From positions 558,001 through 622,000 of the forward strand of contig CAWIJO010000010.1 in the NCBI GenBank assembly GCA_963836355.1: DNA of 64,000 nucleotides, written 5' to 3'. The notes under the pieces were generated by a model, which made no database searches, was not told where the DNA came from, and worked only from the letters and a program-made list of their open reading frames with translations. This DNA comes from Palsa-506 sp963836355. Lineage in GTDB: Bacteria > Actinomycetota > Actinomycetes > Streptosporangiales > Streptosporangiaceae. The position numbers and the translations under genes were made by a program. Shown one piece after another: positions 36,193-44,891 of the stretch (position 1 is the stretch's first letter; each line of letters opens with the position of its first letter).

Positions 36193-36510
36193 ATGGCGAA
36201 GACTCAGAACTACAGCGCGGAGACCAGGGGAAAGGCGATCCGGCTGGTCCGCGAGCACGCCGGTGATTACGACAGCGAGTACGCGGCGATCCGTGCGGTG
36301 GCCGGGCGGCTGGGGATGAGCGCGGAGACGCTGCGCAAGTGGCTCCGCCAGTCCGAGATCGACGCGGGGAGCGCTCCGGGGGTGACGACTGAGGAGGCCG
36401 CGCAGGTCCGCCAGCTCCGCAGGAAGGTGGCGGAGCTGGAGCGGACGATCGAGATCCTCTCGGCCGCGACGGGTTTCTTCGCGCGGGCGCACGACCCGCG
36501 ACAGGGCTGA
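36193..36510 (+). CDS. IS3-family transposase OrfA
   Basis: 105 residues. Helix-turn-helix region YSAETRGKAIRLVREHAGDY then LGMSAETLRKWLRQSEID, followed by a leucine-zipper-like VRQLRRKVAELERTIEILSA ATGFFARA. This is the DNA-binding partner of OrfB. Near its end GGGTTTC at 36471-36477 is a plausible -1 slippery site, allowing the OrfAB fusion transposase. Confidence 0.92.
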   Translation: MAKTQNYSAETRGKAIRLVREHAGDYDSEYAAIRAVAGRLGMSAETLRKWLRQSEIDAGSAPGVTTEEAAQVRQLRRKVAELERTIEILSAATGFFARAHDPRQG

Positions 36511-37448
36511 CCTGCCAGTTCATCGACGCCTTCCGGCACCGGTTCGGGGTCGTGCCGATCTGCCGGGCCCTGTCAGCGCAGGGCCTGGCGATCGCCCCGA
36601 GGACCTACTGGGCAAGGAGGAAGCGCCCGCCCTCGGCGCGGGCGCTGCGTGACGCTGTCGTCACCAGGCTGCTGGCTTCGGTCTTCGAGCCCGGGAAGAA
36701 CGGCCGGCCGGCGCCGGAATCGCTCTATGGCGCGGTGAAGGCGTGGGGGTGGCTGCGGCGGCAGGGCGTGAGCGCGGCCAGGTGCACGGTGGAGCGGATC
36801 ATGCGGGCCAACGGCTGGCGGGGCAACGTCCGCCAGGCGCGGAAGATCCGGACCACGGTCGCGAACCCGGCGGCGGAGCGGTTCCCGGACCTGGTCAGGC
36901 GCCAGTTCAAGGCGGAGGCGCCAGGACGGCTGCTGGTCGCGGACTTCACCTATCTCGCCCTGGCCGGGGGCGGGTTCGCCTACGTGGCGTTCGTGATCGA
37001 CGCCTACGCGGGCACCATCCGCGGCTGGGAGTGCTCGCTGAGCAAAACGGCCAGGTTCATCCAGCGGGCGATCCGCCAGGCCATCACCCAGCTGGCCCGG
37101 CTCGGCCACCCGGTCACGGCCGGCGCCATCCACCATTCCGATGCCGGCTCGCAATACACCAGTGTCCGGTTCACCGAGACCCTGATGCTCGCGGGGCTGG
37201 CCGGATCGATCGGTACCGTCGGGGACGCTTACGATAACGCCCTGGCCGAAACCACCATAGGGCTATACAAATCCGAATGCGCGCGGGACGGATCGCCGTT
37301 CCGGGACGGGCCGCTCGCGACGCTGGGCGACGTGGAGAAGATCACCAGCGCCTGGGTCCACTGGTACAACAACGACCGGCTCATGCACCGCACCGGGCTG
37401 CGGCCACCCGCCGAGGCCGACCAGCGGTACTGGGCCGGCCAGGCATAA
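36488..37448 (+). CDS. IS3-family transposase OrfB (-1 frame)
   Basis: The frame is open through FIDAFRHRFGVVPICRALSA upstream of the first GTG/ATG-type start (36552), as expected if made by -1 frameshifting from OrfA. The rve integrase core shows VADFTYLALAGG (Asp), HHSDAGSQYTS (Asp) and DNALAETTIGLYKSE (Glu), the DDE triad. Length of about 310 residues is typical. It appears intact. Confidence 0.93.
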
Positions 37449-37469
37449 CCCCCACCAGATGGGGGGGGC

Positions 37470-37586
37470 GCCGGGCTTGACATGGGACCCTCGCGGACGG
37501 CCACCCGGACCAGAAAGGGGCCAGGCCGGAATAACCGGCCCGGTGCCCGGCAAGGCTACGGCCGCCCGCCCCATGTCAAGCCCGGC
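37470..37586. repeat. 17-bp perfect inverted repeat around 83 bp
   Basis: GCCGGGCTTGACATGGG at 37470-37486 is exactly repeated in inverse at 37570-37586. The right arm coincides with the presumed right end of IS3 A. It could be an IS end that acquired a mirrored copy, or a small non-autonomous element of about 117 bp. Confidence 0.7.
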
Positions 37587-37713
37587 TCACGCGACAGCCA
37601 AACCCGGACGGCTAGTCACACGCGAGACTATTAACTAAAATCACATCAGAGCAGGCATTGGGACCTGCTGGTCACACAAAGCTAGGTGTGCACCAAAGTC
37701 GGGGATCTCCATC

Positions 37714-37908
37714 GTGTACGGCGGCCTTAATGTGGCTGCCGGTGCCCTGGTCCTGTCGGGTGTCATCCACCCTTCGGGGAGCGTGGACCGGACCGCATTG
37801 CGCTGGCATGCCGGGGTTTGGGACCTGTGGTTCTTGGTGTGGGGGATCCTGCTGGCGATGGCGACCGTCAGCTATTGGCGGCGGACCGCTAACCGAACCG
37901 CCGGGTGA
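37714..37908 (+). pseudogene. DUF3995-like membrane protein, C-terminal part
   Basis: From GTG 37714: YGGLNVAAGALVLSGVIHPS, VDRTALRWHAGVWDLWFLVW, GILLAMATVSYWRR. Two membrane helices with the RWHAxxWDxWFLxWG motif of DUF3995 proteins. The first half of the family is missing, and it is wedged between two IS3 elements. Confidence 0.5.
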
Positions 37909-38162
37909 CGCCACGGGCCGCCGCCGCATCGGCCGGGTCTTCCCAGATATTGACCCACTTGGCTGGCACCGCGCGCTGCGCAGCCCCAGCCGCAGCATCG
38001 CGCGGAACGGGGCACCCGCTGACCCGCCCGGGCTGAGGGTCGGCGAGGTGATCCAGCAACCGGGACCGCCCGCCCCGGACATGGCCGCCCTGGCCGCCAG
38101 CCCGGAGACCGAATCAGTCTCAGGATCAAGCGCGACCGGAGCCTGTCAAACTGAATGAGACA

Positions 38163-39200
38163 TCAGGCTGCTGGATTTATCTGACGGGTCTCCTGGGTCT
38201 CGATGGTGGTGCGGGGCTTGTTGATCCAGACCTTGGCGGGCAGGGCCGGGGCTAGCGGGCGCCGTCCGCGGAACCGGTCGGGCCGGGCGGCGAAGGCGTC
38301 GTCGAGGACCTGCTGGCGGCGGGCCTGTATGGCCCAGGCGGTGCCGTCGTGGACCGTGGCCGGGGTGTGCAGGCCGATCCCGGAATGGCGGTGCTCGTTG
38401 TTGTAGTAGGCGAAGAAGACGTCGCAGAATGCGCGTGCGTCGTCCAGGGCGGCGAAGGTGCCGGGGAAGACCGGGCAGTATTTGAGGGTCTTGAATGCCG
38501 CCTCGGAGTACGGGTTGTCGTTGGAGACGTGCGGGCGGGAATGGCTGCGGGTGATGTTCAGGTCGGTGAGCAGGGTGGCGACGTTCTTGGAGGTCATCGA
38601 GGTGCCGTTATCGGCGTGGATGTAGCGCGGTTTCGCGCCGCCGTTGGCGATGATCGCGTGCTGCATGAACGCTTTCGCCAGGTCACCGGTCTCGCCGTAA
38701 TGGACCTCCCAGTGGATGACCTTGCGGGAGAAGATGTCGAGCATCACGTACAGGTCGAAATAGGTGCCGCGCCAGGGTCCTTTCAGTTTGGTGATGTCCC
38801 AGGTCCAGACCTGGTCCGGGCCGTCGGCGACCAGCTCGGGACGGACCCGGGGCGGGTGCTGCGCCTGGGCGCGGCGCTCGCGGACCTGGTCCGCGAGCGT
38901 CATCACCCGGTACATGGTGCGGATCGAGGCCAGGTAGATGCCCTCGTCGAGCAAGATGGCATACACCTGGGCCGGGGACTTGTCCGCGAACCGCTCGCTG
39001 TCCAGCGTGGCCAGCAGCGCGGCCTGCTCGGCCCCGGACAGCGCCGCGGGATGCGGTGCCCGCGGCGCGGGCGGTGCTTTCTCCGCGGCCGGCCTGGGAT
39101 TGCGCTGGCGGTGCAGCGTCGCGCGTGATTTCCCGAGCAGCTCGCACGCCCTTTTCACCGAAGTGAAAGGCTCCAGCTCGCCGACGGCCACGTCGATCAC
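38163..39200 (-). CDS. IS3-family transposase OrfB of IS B
   Basis: 345 residues from GTG 39200, which overlaps the OrfA stop (GTGA). It begins IDVAVGELEPFTSVKRACEL LGKSRATLHR, then the rve core with VWTWDITKLKGPWRGTYF (Asp), RYIHADNGTSMTSKNVATLL (Asp) and SNDNPYSEAAFKTLKY (Glu). It is intact, but its OrfA partner is interrupted, so the IS should be immobile unless the inserted module leaves. Confidence 0.92.
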   Translation of the reverse strand: MIDVAVGELEPFTSVKRACELLGKSRATLHRQRNPRPAAEKAPPAPRAPHPAALSGAEQAALLATLDSERFADKSPAQVYAILLDEGIYLASIRTMYRVMTLADQVRERRAQAQHPPRVRPELVADGPDQVWTWDITKLKGPWRGTYFDLYVMLDIFSRKVIHWEVHYGETGDLAKAFMQHAIIANGGAKPRYIHADNGTSMTSKNVATLLTDLNITRSHSRPHVSNDNPYSEAAFKTLKYCPVFPGTFAALDDARAFCDVFFAYYNNEHRHSGIGLHTPATVHDGTAWAIQARRQQVLDDAFAARPDRFRGRRPLAPALPAKVWINKPRTTIETQETRQINPAA

Positions 39201-39243
39201 CTGTGCCGCTTCGTGTCGGAGTCCGCGCTCTCGGAGAGCAGCT
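39197..39243 (-). pseudogene. OrfA C-terminal tail of IS B
   Basis: Encodes LLSESADSDTKRHR and a TGA overlapping the OrfB GTG. It is the detached end of the OrfA gene that otherwise stops at 42700. Joining TTGGA at 42700-42704 (minus strand) to GCTGCTC here yields GKAFALLELLSESAD, the normal family sequence. Confidence 0.82.
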
Positions 39244-39311
39244 ACCGGCATCCTCGCGTATCGGGGTGTTGCGGGTTGTCCGTCGATGACCCTGGGATGA
39301 CCGGCGGCTGG

Positions 39312-40761
39312 TTACCGGGTGTGGTCGCCGGCGGCGTACCGGCTCCAGGTGTCCCCGGCTGCTGCGGCGTTGCTGGTGGCTGCGGTGCCGGAGTAGCCGA
39401 GGGCCTGGGCGATGACGGGTGCGGGGGCTTGCCGGACCAGGGCCCGGAACGCCGCGGTGCGGGCGGCCGGGACCGGGATGCCGTATTCGGTCAGCAGATG
39501 CGAGAGGGTGGCGGGGTGGAGCGGGCGGCCCGCGTTCTGGCCGGGGAACAGCCAGCGGCCGGCCGCTGAGATGGCTGCGGCCGGGTGGTCGGCTGCGGCG
39601 GCGGCTGCCTGGCGGAGCAGCGCGGCGAAGGGGTCGGGAACGCAGACGGGCGGGTCTCCCAGCCGCAGGAACGTGGTCCCGGTGCCGTCGGTGGTGATGT
39701 CGTCCACGGTGAGCCGGGTGATTCGGGATGCCCGGCTGGGCGAACAGCAGGACCAGCAGGCCCGCGGCCCGGGTCCGGACCGGGCCGGTGCTGTCGGTAA
39801 GCGCGCGGCGGACCAGCGCAAGGCGCTGCTGCTCGCTGATGGGCTGAGTGGTCGGGCCGGGAGCCGGGTGGGCGGGCAGCTTCAGCCGGGGCAGGGAGCC
39901 CTCGGTCATGGCGAAGCCGAGGAAGCCGGAGGTCATCTTGGCGGTGGTGCGGCTGGCGGCGGCGTGCCAGCGGTCCAGGCCGGCCTGGGTGAGGCCGCCT
40001 GGGCTGATCCCGGCTGCCTGGAGCCAGTCGCAGAACGCCTGGCCGCAGGTAAACGCGCGGGCGGCATACCGGGCGGAGCCGGTGATCAGGGTTCCCGGCG
40101 CCGCCGCGCGCAGCCGCGGCAGCAGGCAAAATGTCGCATACCGGCGCAGCACGCCCAGGTGCGGGTGCCCGGTCAGGAACTCCAGCCGGTGATGCAGCCA
40201 CGACTCGAAGACGGCAAGGTGAGGATCACGGCCGGGCAGGACCCCGGTACTGGTGAGCAGGTCCCGCAGGTGACCGCCGGCCTGCCGGTTCGGCCAGGCC
40301 GACAGTGCCTCGTGGGTGAGCTCAAGGGTCCCGGTCGCCAGCGCGGTGAGCAGATCGAGTGCGGGACGGTTGCGCAGCCAGGCCAGGCCGGCGCAGGGCC
40401 TGGGCATGTCCAGCAGCGCCTGGCGCAGCGGCAGCAGGGCAGGGGCGACCCGGCCAGCACCGTCGTCGAGGACCGTGTCGAGCCGCTCGGCCAGCGCGCA
40501 CCGTTCACAGACCTTCCCGCTGGTCAGCAGCCCTTCGATGCCGCACCGGCCGCAGGTGAAGTCGCGGCTGATCCCGGCGCAGTCCCGGCAGATCGCCGTG
40601 CCGCCGGCCAGCCCGGGCAGCAGCCGGGCCGCGCCGCAGCGCGGGCAGCGGCCCCGGATGCGGGACGCGCGTGCGATGCAGGTGCGGCAGATCCTGCCAT
40701 CAGGCCAGGTCGCGGCGGTGGCCACGGCCCGCTGGCAGCGGGCGCAGCCAGCCGGCGTCAC
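39312..40761 (-). pseudogene. Zinc-ribbon tyrosine-recombinase-like protein, frame-broken
   Basis: About 480 residues. The N-terminus has four Cys pairs (CARCQRAV, CRTCIARA, CPRCGAARL, CGRCGIEG), forming two or more zinc ribbons. A helical core-binding region follows (LRRYATFCLLPRLRAAAPGT, AFCDWLQAAGI). Near 39735 the frame shifts, then SRITRLTVDDITTDGTGTTF, RPLHPATLSHLLTEYG, RTAAFRALVRQAPAPVIAQA LGYSGT and DTWSRYAAGDHTR close the gene. The catalytic His-x-x-Arg is replaced by RTAAF, while a terminal Tyr remains. It is probably an accessory or structural recombinase subunit. The true stop is 39312, although the first frame runs on without one. Confidence 0.75.
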
Positions 40762-41087
40762 GGCTCCAGGGTGACCCGCCTGGGCCGTGGCGGGGCCAGG
40801 CCGGAGGCGGGTTTGCCGGTGCCGGCGCTGGCGACCGCGGTGGCTGCAGCGTCAGCGGCGTCCACGGTGATCAGGTCGGCGGGACTGACGTGCAAGATGT
40901 CGCACAAGGCCGCCAGGACGGTCAGGTTCAGCCGCTCGGGCGTGCCGGTGACCAGCCGGTGCACCTGGGACGCCGACAAGGTGATGCCCCGCTCGGCCAG
41001 CGGCCCGGCCAGGGCGGTGCTGGTGAACATGTCGGCATCGGCCATCGCCCTGCGCAGCCGCCACCGGTAGCTGACCTGCCGGCTCAT
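40758..41087 (-). CDS. Small XRE-like helix-turn-helix protein of the recombinase module
   Basis: 109 residues from the ATG of SRQVSYRWRLRRAMADADMF. An HTH_26/XRE-like DNA-binding domain reads LAGPLAERGITLSASQVHRL VTGTPERLNLTVLAALCDIL HVSPADLI, followed by a flexible basic tail. An upstream ATG (41102) is also in frame. The stop overlaps the GTG of the zinc-ribbon gene and the start lies just past the recombinase stop, so the three are co-translated. It may repress the module or help direct recombination. Confidence 0.88.
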   Translation of the reverse strand: MSRQVSYRWRLRRAMADADMFTSTALAGPLAERGITLSASQVHRLVTGTPERLNLTVLAALCDILHVSPADLITVDAADAAATAVASAGTGKPASGLAPPRPRRVTLEP

Positions 41088-41091
41088 CTCA

Positions 41092-42216
41092 TCACCCCTC
41101 ATGTCCCTGCCCGGTCTCCAGCGCCGCGCTTATTGTCTCGTCCAGCACGCGCCGCAAGGTGCGGGTCCGGAAGTCCGACGACACGCACGTGTACAGCGAC
41201 GTGGTCGAGGCATGGGCGTGGCCGGCCTGCTGCTGGATGAATAGCGGGTCCCAGCCGGCCTCGATCAGGTGAGTGATGTGCGAGCGGCGCAGCGAGTGGA
41301 ACTCCAGCGCCGGATCCAGGCCCAGCACGTCGCGCTCGGCGGCGAACCGCCGGTCGATCGCCGGCAGGCCGATCCGGCCGCCGCGCTCCGATGGCCACAG
41401 CGCCGCCGTGCCATCGCGGGCCAGCGCCGGCCGGACCTCGCTGATCCACTGGTCCAGGATCTCCGGCAGCCACCCCCAGACCGTCAGGACGCTGCGCCGC
41501 CTTGGCGGTGACCCGGCGCTAGCCTTGCCATACCGGACCTGGCAGACCCCGTACCTGCCGAACTCCGGTGCCCGCGGATTGGCCGACAGGTCGGCCAGGT
41601 CGAGCATCGAGACCTCACGGCGCCGCAGCCCGAACGCGTACGCGGTCTTGACCAGCACCGCGTCCCGGAACGCCGGCAGCCAGCCCTTGCGCCCCGACCC
41701 GTGGACCGCCGCGACCCGGTCATCGAGATGGTCGAAGAACACCTGCAGCTCCGCGACGGTGAACGCGCGGCGCTCAGGTCCTGATTCGCCGTCCTGGACA
41801 TGGCGGGGAGTGTTCCACCGGGTGCAGACCTGCACCGGGTGCGTGCCGAAATACCCCCAGCACACCTCCGCCCAGGCGTAAACCGGGTCGGTCAGGTACT
41901 CGCAGAACAACCGGACCGCGCCGGCCTGCCCGCGCAGCGTCGAGGCCGCCACATGGTGAACCGAGCGCAGGTCAGCGCACCACTCCTCGAACAGCTGCGC
42001 CGTCCACAGCCACGGCGGGCACCCCGCGTGATCGGCGAAGGACCGCACCCGTCCCCGCCGGCCGCTGATGGTCTCGCCGCCCAGGCCGCGGGCAGCCTGC
42101 TGGCCGGCCCAGCCCGCCAGCATCGCCTCCAGCACCTGCTCCTCAGGGCGCAGCAGCGCCACCCCCGCGACCAGGACCGCATGGCCCGAAACCTGACCCG
42201 TGCTGCCGCCGGTCAC
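41092..42216 (-). CDS. Tyrosine recombinase/integrase
   Basis: About 374 residues from GTG 42216; the frame stays open up to 42633, but that extension is Cys/Arg-rich and unlike the family. The N-terminal SAM-like domain reads QVLEAMLAGWAGQQAARGLG and RSVHHVAASTLRGQAGAVRL. The catalytic domain has Arg in KTAYAFGLRRREVSMLDLAD, FHSLRRSHITHLIEAGWDPL (His-x-x-Arg), FIQQQAGHAHASTTSLYTCV with His and the nucleophile Tyr. All key residues are present, so it should be active. It transcribes toward the helix-turn-helix gene. Confidence 0.9.
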   Translation of the reverse strand: MTGGSTGQVSGHAVLVAGVALLRPEEQVLEAMLAGWAGQQAARGLGGETISGRRGRVRSFADHAGCPPWLWTAQLFEEWCADLRSVHHVAASTLRGQAGAVRLFCEYLTDPVYAWAEVCWGYFGTHPVQVCTRWNTPRHVQDGESGPERRAFTVAELQVFFDHLDDRVAAVHGSGRKGWLPAFRDAVLVKTAYAFGLRRREVSMLDLADLSANPRAPEFGRYGVCQVRYGKASAGSPPRRRSVLTVWGWLPEILDQWISEVRPALARDGTAALWPSERGGRIGLPAIDRRFAAERDVLGLDPALEFHSLRRSHITHLIEAGWDPLFIQQQAGHAHASTTSLYTCVSSDFRTRTLRRVLDETISAALETGQGHEG

Positions 42217-42699
42217 CGTGACCCGGCCCGGAGCCGGGACAATCCCCGCGCACAGGCACGCGGCATCCCCGGGATTATCCTCATCAGGCTCCTCTTCGCG
42301 GGCCGCTCCGGCCACGCGCCTAGCGCGCGTGACAACGATCCGCCGTCGCGTCAGACAGCAGATACTGGCATCTAATGCACCTCGTCGGCGGTAAACGCGG
42401 GTATCGGTACCGCAATGCCGCCTCCGCCCGGCGCAAGCACTAGCCGCACCCTCACGGACGGTAGCCGAACCAGCAGCCAGCAGGACGCGAAATTCCCGCA
42501 TCAGATGCGAACACAGGAGTCCGCCCACGTCAGCAACCGGCTCAGCTGACCCCCTGACGCCACCCGGAACACCCCGGACCCGCCCCCGCAGCCCGGCGAA
42601 GCACCGCAAAAGGCCAGGTAAAAGACCCTCCACCCCGGATCACAGGCCACCAGCTCACCACCAGCGCGTATTCACCATCCGCTGCGATCCGCAACACAA

Positions 42700-43100
42700 T
42701 CCAAAAGCGCAAACGCTTTTCCCACGACCTCAAGCGCGGCTTTGGTCCGGGTCAGCTCCGCGGTGAGTTTCTCGTTTTCCTTGCGCAGCCGCTCGTTTTC
42801 CACCGCCTCGCTGCTGCGTCCCGGCCGTCCGGCCGGCTTATCCGCCAGGCCATTCGCCGCGGCCGCGTCACGTGATTTCCGCCAGCCGTCGATATGGGAG
42901 GAGTAAAGCCCTTCGCGGCGCAGCAGCGCACCGCGCTCGCGGCCGGTCTGCAACTGGTCGTATTCCTGCAGGATCCGCGCCTTGTACGCCGCGGTGAAGG
43001 CCCGCCGCTTCGGCTGCCCGGCCCGCGGCCCCTTCCCGGAGGCCACGGCACCATCATGCCCCGCAGCGGCCGACGCCATGTCGGTCATCGTCATAGTCAC
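42700..43100 (-). pseudogene. IS3-family OrfA of IS B, truncated by insertion
   Basis: About 134 residues are native: PKRRAFTAAYKARILQEYDQ, REGLYSSHIDGWRKSRD and NERLRKENEKLTAELTRTKA ALEVVGKAFALL. It then runs into the inserted module (DCVADRSGW, stop at 42672-42674). It is a helix-turn-helix plus coiled coil, the normal DNA-binding OrfA. Confidence 0.9.
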
Positions 43101-43342
43101 GTCTAGGTGGTTCCTATCTCGCCCTGCTCACTACAGAGATTTAGTAACTCCCGTGTCTCAAGCGAGTTTGACAGAGAGGGGACAGCCAGCATCTGACCGT
43201 CCAGGTCACTCGGCGAACTGCCTGGCAGCTGATCCCTGCCGGTGCTCAAGGAGACGCTGCCGCGGTCTCCATCTGACCGCCATAGCAAGGGCACCAGGGC
43301 TCCACCACAGTCGATTTGCATAAGAGCGTAAGGAGGAATGAC

Positions 43343-43780
43343 ATGACCAGCACGCTGACCCCGGCTTGCCCGCTGTGCGGGCTGCGCTACGCCAGCAAGC
43401 CGCTGCTGGAGCTACACATGCGCGAGGACCACCGCCCGCGCCGCCGCGCGCAACCAGGTCGCCTCGACGCTGGCAGCACCCGGGCATCCTCGGCGGCTGG
43501 CAGCCCATCCCGCCGGACTGGCCTGGCCTCCGGGCCGTCCCGCACCGCCAAGGAGGTGAACGCTATGACAGCTGCCCGCCGCTCGCGGACCGGACAGGTA
43601 ATGACCGTCCCGCGCCGGGTGCTCCGCGCCCTCCGGCACGTGAACGACGAGCTCACGCGCGCGTCGGTAGCCAACATCCGATCGGCCCGTGCACCGCAGC
43701 CGCGTCCGCAGATCCAGGCGTCCGCGGCCAGGGACACTCACCCGGGCATTGCCGCCGATCGTGCTGATCGGGCCGCCTGA
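43343..43780 (+). CDS. Small zinc-finger-like protein with a second internal start
   Basis: 145 residues from ATG 43343, preceded by AAGGAGGAATGAC. The start TPACPLCGLRYASKPLLELH MREDH is a C2H2-like finger (CPLCG...H-x4-H). A Ser/Arg-rich linker follows, then TAARRSRTGQVMTVPRRVLR ALRHVNDELTRASVANIRSA, a basic helix. A perfect AAGGAGGTG lies before an in-frame ATG at 43565, so the second domain could be made on its own. A 15-bp hairpin terminator follows the stop. Likely nucleic-acid binding; target unknown. Confidence 0.7.
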   Translation: MTSTLTPACPLCGLRYASKPLLELHMREDHRPRRRAQPGRLDAGSTRASSAAGSPSRRTGLASGPSRTAKEVNAMTAARRSRTGQVMTVPRRVLRALRHVNDELTRASVANIRSARAPQPRPQIQASAARDTHPGIAADRADRAA

Positions 43781-43810
43781 GCCGCACGCCACATCATTCC
43801 CGACAGTACT

Positions 43811-43845
43811 GACCGCGCCTGCCGGCTAGCCCGGCAGGCGCGGTC
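43811..43845 (+). terminator. 15-bp perfect hairpin terminator
   Basis: GACCGCGCCTGCCGG and its reverse complement around a five-base CTAGC loop, 31 bases after the stop of the zinc-finger gene. There is no T-run. Confidence 0.78.
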
Positions 43846-44206
43846 CCGCATCGCCGCGTACAGAGCCGACGCCGTCACACTCTGCCCCTGCCTCTGTTAG
43901 CCGGGCTAGTGCCCAGGCCAGCCAGCCGACGCGGCCCAGTGCCGCTGCTCGATGCGTGGTGGGGGGCGGTGAACTATCTGACCGGACACTCGGCAGCTGG
44001 ACTAACGGTCGAATCAGGCGCCCGAAACCACCGCCACTCACCCGAAGGCGGGCCTCCAGGCGGGCCGATTCCGCCCCCCAAGATGACCTTGCCAGGACCC
44101 CGGTCCCCCGCCGCCGAGCACCGCGAAGCAGGCTGCCCACGCGGTCGGCGGCGGCCACCGTCGGGCACCGTGTCATGGCCGGGCGAGGCCACGTATTTCC
44201 AGGTCG
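43846..44206. repeat. Flank repeat next to rnpB fragment 4, otherwise gene-free
   Basis: From about 44015 it is similar to 19255-19447, the DNA beside rnpB fragment 3. The first 170 bases show no gene or motif. Together they look like the native DNA downstream of an rnpB gene, duplicated with the fragment. Confidence 0.6.
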
Positions 44207-44482
44207 GGCGGCGGGCGAGCTGGCCTGTAGGCCGGGTTCTGTGCACCCGCTCGCGCGGGCCGGCGGCCATCCATCTGGGACTGCCATTGCTGGCAGCCTC
44301 GTGCGGTCTACCCGCGAGCTCGGGCGGGCCGCCCTCGAACGCTCGCGCAGGAAACGCGCCCGCTAGGGCACGTCCCCCTCTTGACCTTGCTCCGGGCGGG
44401 GTTTACCAAGCCGCCGCAGTCACCTGCGGCGCTGGTGGTCTCTTACACCACTGGCAGCAAGCCATGACCTGCGCAGATGTAC
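44207..44482 (-). ncRNA. rnpB (fragment): RNase P RNA 3'-part fragment 4 (276 bp unit)
   Basis: Read on the minus strand: GTGGTGTAAGAGACCACCAG, GGTAAACCCCGCCCGGAGCA AGG, GCGGGTAGACCGCACGAGGC, AGATGGATGGCCGCC and ACAGAACCCGGCCTACAGG. These are the conserved regions of the 3' half of type-A RNase P RNA. The 5' part with GAGGAAxGTCCGGGCTCC is absent; instead the unit begins GTACATCTGCGCAGGTCA. No catalytic RNA can be made. It matches fragment 5 along its full length without gaps. Confidence 0.93.
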
Positions 44483-44569
44483 CTTAACTCGCCATTTCGC
44501 CGCCCATTGTCCGCATACTTGCGGACGCCACTCGCGAGCCTTCGTCGCGGAGTCGGGCCATTGCCCCGG

Positions 44570-44862
44570 GTGAGCCTGTCCATCGGCATCGTCGGCTGCC
44601 CAACGTCGGCAAGTTCACCCTGTTCAATGTCCTGACCAGGGCCAGCGCGTTGGCCTCGAACTACCCGTTCGTCACCATCGAGCCGAACGTCGGCATCGTC
44701 GGGATCCCGGATCAGGGGCTGGCGGCGCTTGCCGGGCTGTACGACTTGGTCAGGATCATGCCGGCCACCGTCCGGCTCACCGATATCGCCGGGCTGGTCC
44801 GCGGCGCGTCCCAGGTCAGCTGGCCTGGGACGCAGGTCGAGCGACGTTCGACGTGCCAGTAG
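44570..44862 (+). pseudogene. ychF (fragment): YchF-type ATPase remnant
   Basis: Starts MSLSIGIVG in one frame and, after loss of one C near 44600, continues LPNVGKFTLFNVLTRASALA, NYPFVTIEPNVGIVGIPDQG and PATVRLTDIAGLVRGAS. It is the N-terminal G domain of YchF (OLA1-like). The Walker A Ser is replaced by Phe (GKFT for GKST). It ends after about 90 residues. Confidence 0.85.
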
Positions 44863-44891
44863 ATCATCACGCCGGCCTGGCTGCCGCTCCC

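Larger units (their letters stand above)
36101..37582 (+). mobile_element. IS3-family insertion sequence A
   Basis: OrfA and OrfB overlap in the -1 arrangement. Short terminal repeats GCTTGACA at 36101-36108 and its complement at 37575-37582 give approximate ends. No target duplication was found, so ends are tentative. Confidence 0.7.
39244..42699 (-). mobile_element. Three-gene tyrosine-recombinase module nested in the IS3 OrfA gene
   Basis: The insert carries, in order of transcription, a tyrosine recombinase, a small helix-turn-helix protein and a zinc-ribbon XerD-like protein, with overlapping starts and stops. Its ends carry GTGTTGCGG in inverted orientation (39266-39274, and 42689-42697 read in reverse), likely recombinase-binding sites. 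There is no cargo and no visible target duplication. Precise removal restores the host OrfA. Confidence 0.82.
38144..43173 (-). mobile_element. IS3-family insertion sequence B, split by a recombinase module
   Basis: Ends TGTCAAACTGAATGAGACA from 38144 and, on the other strand from 43173, TGTCAAACTCGCTTGAGACA, a strong inverted repeat. Between them lie OrfA (right) and OrfB (left), separated by a 3456-bp insertion at 39244-42699. The uninterrupted IS would be about 1.57 kb. No target duplication is evident. Confidence 0.85.

Noticed and set aside
38683..39311. Continuation of the zinc-ribbon protein frame past 39312 to give a 692-residue product
   Set aside because: After about 39735 the residues are Arg/Pro-rich noise, it crosses the insertion junction and overlaps OrfB; the other frame carries the conserved C-terminus.
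42217..42633. Long N-terminal extension of the tyrosine recombinase
   Set aside because: Composition (Cys/Arg/Gly) does not fit the family and no ribosome site supports it.
44207..44482. A functional RNase P RNA gene
   Set aside because: The 5' domain with the conserved GAGGAAxGTCCGGGC region is absent in every copy.
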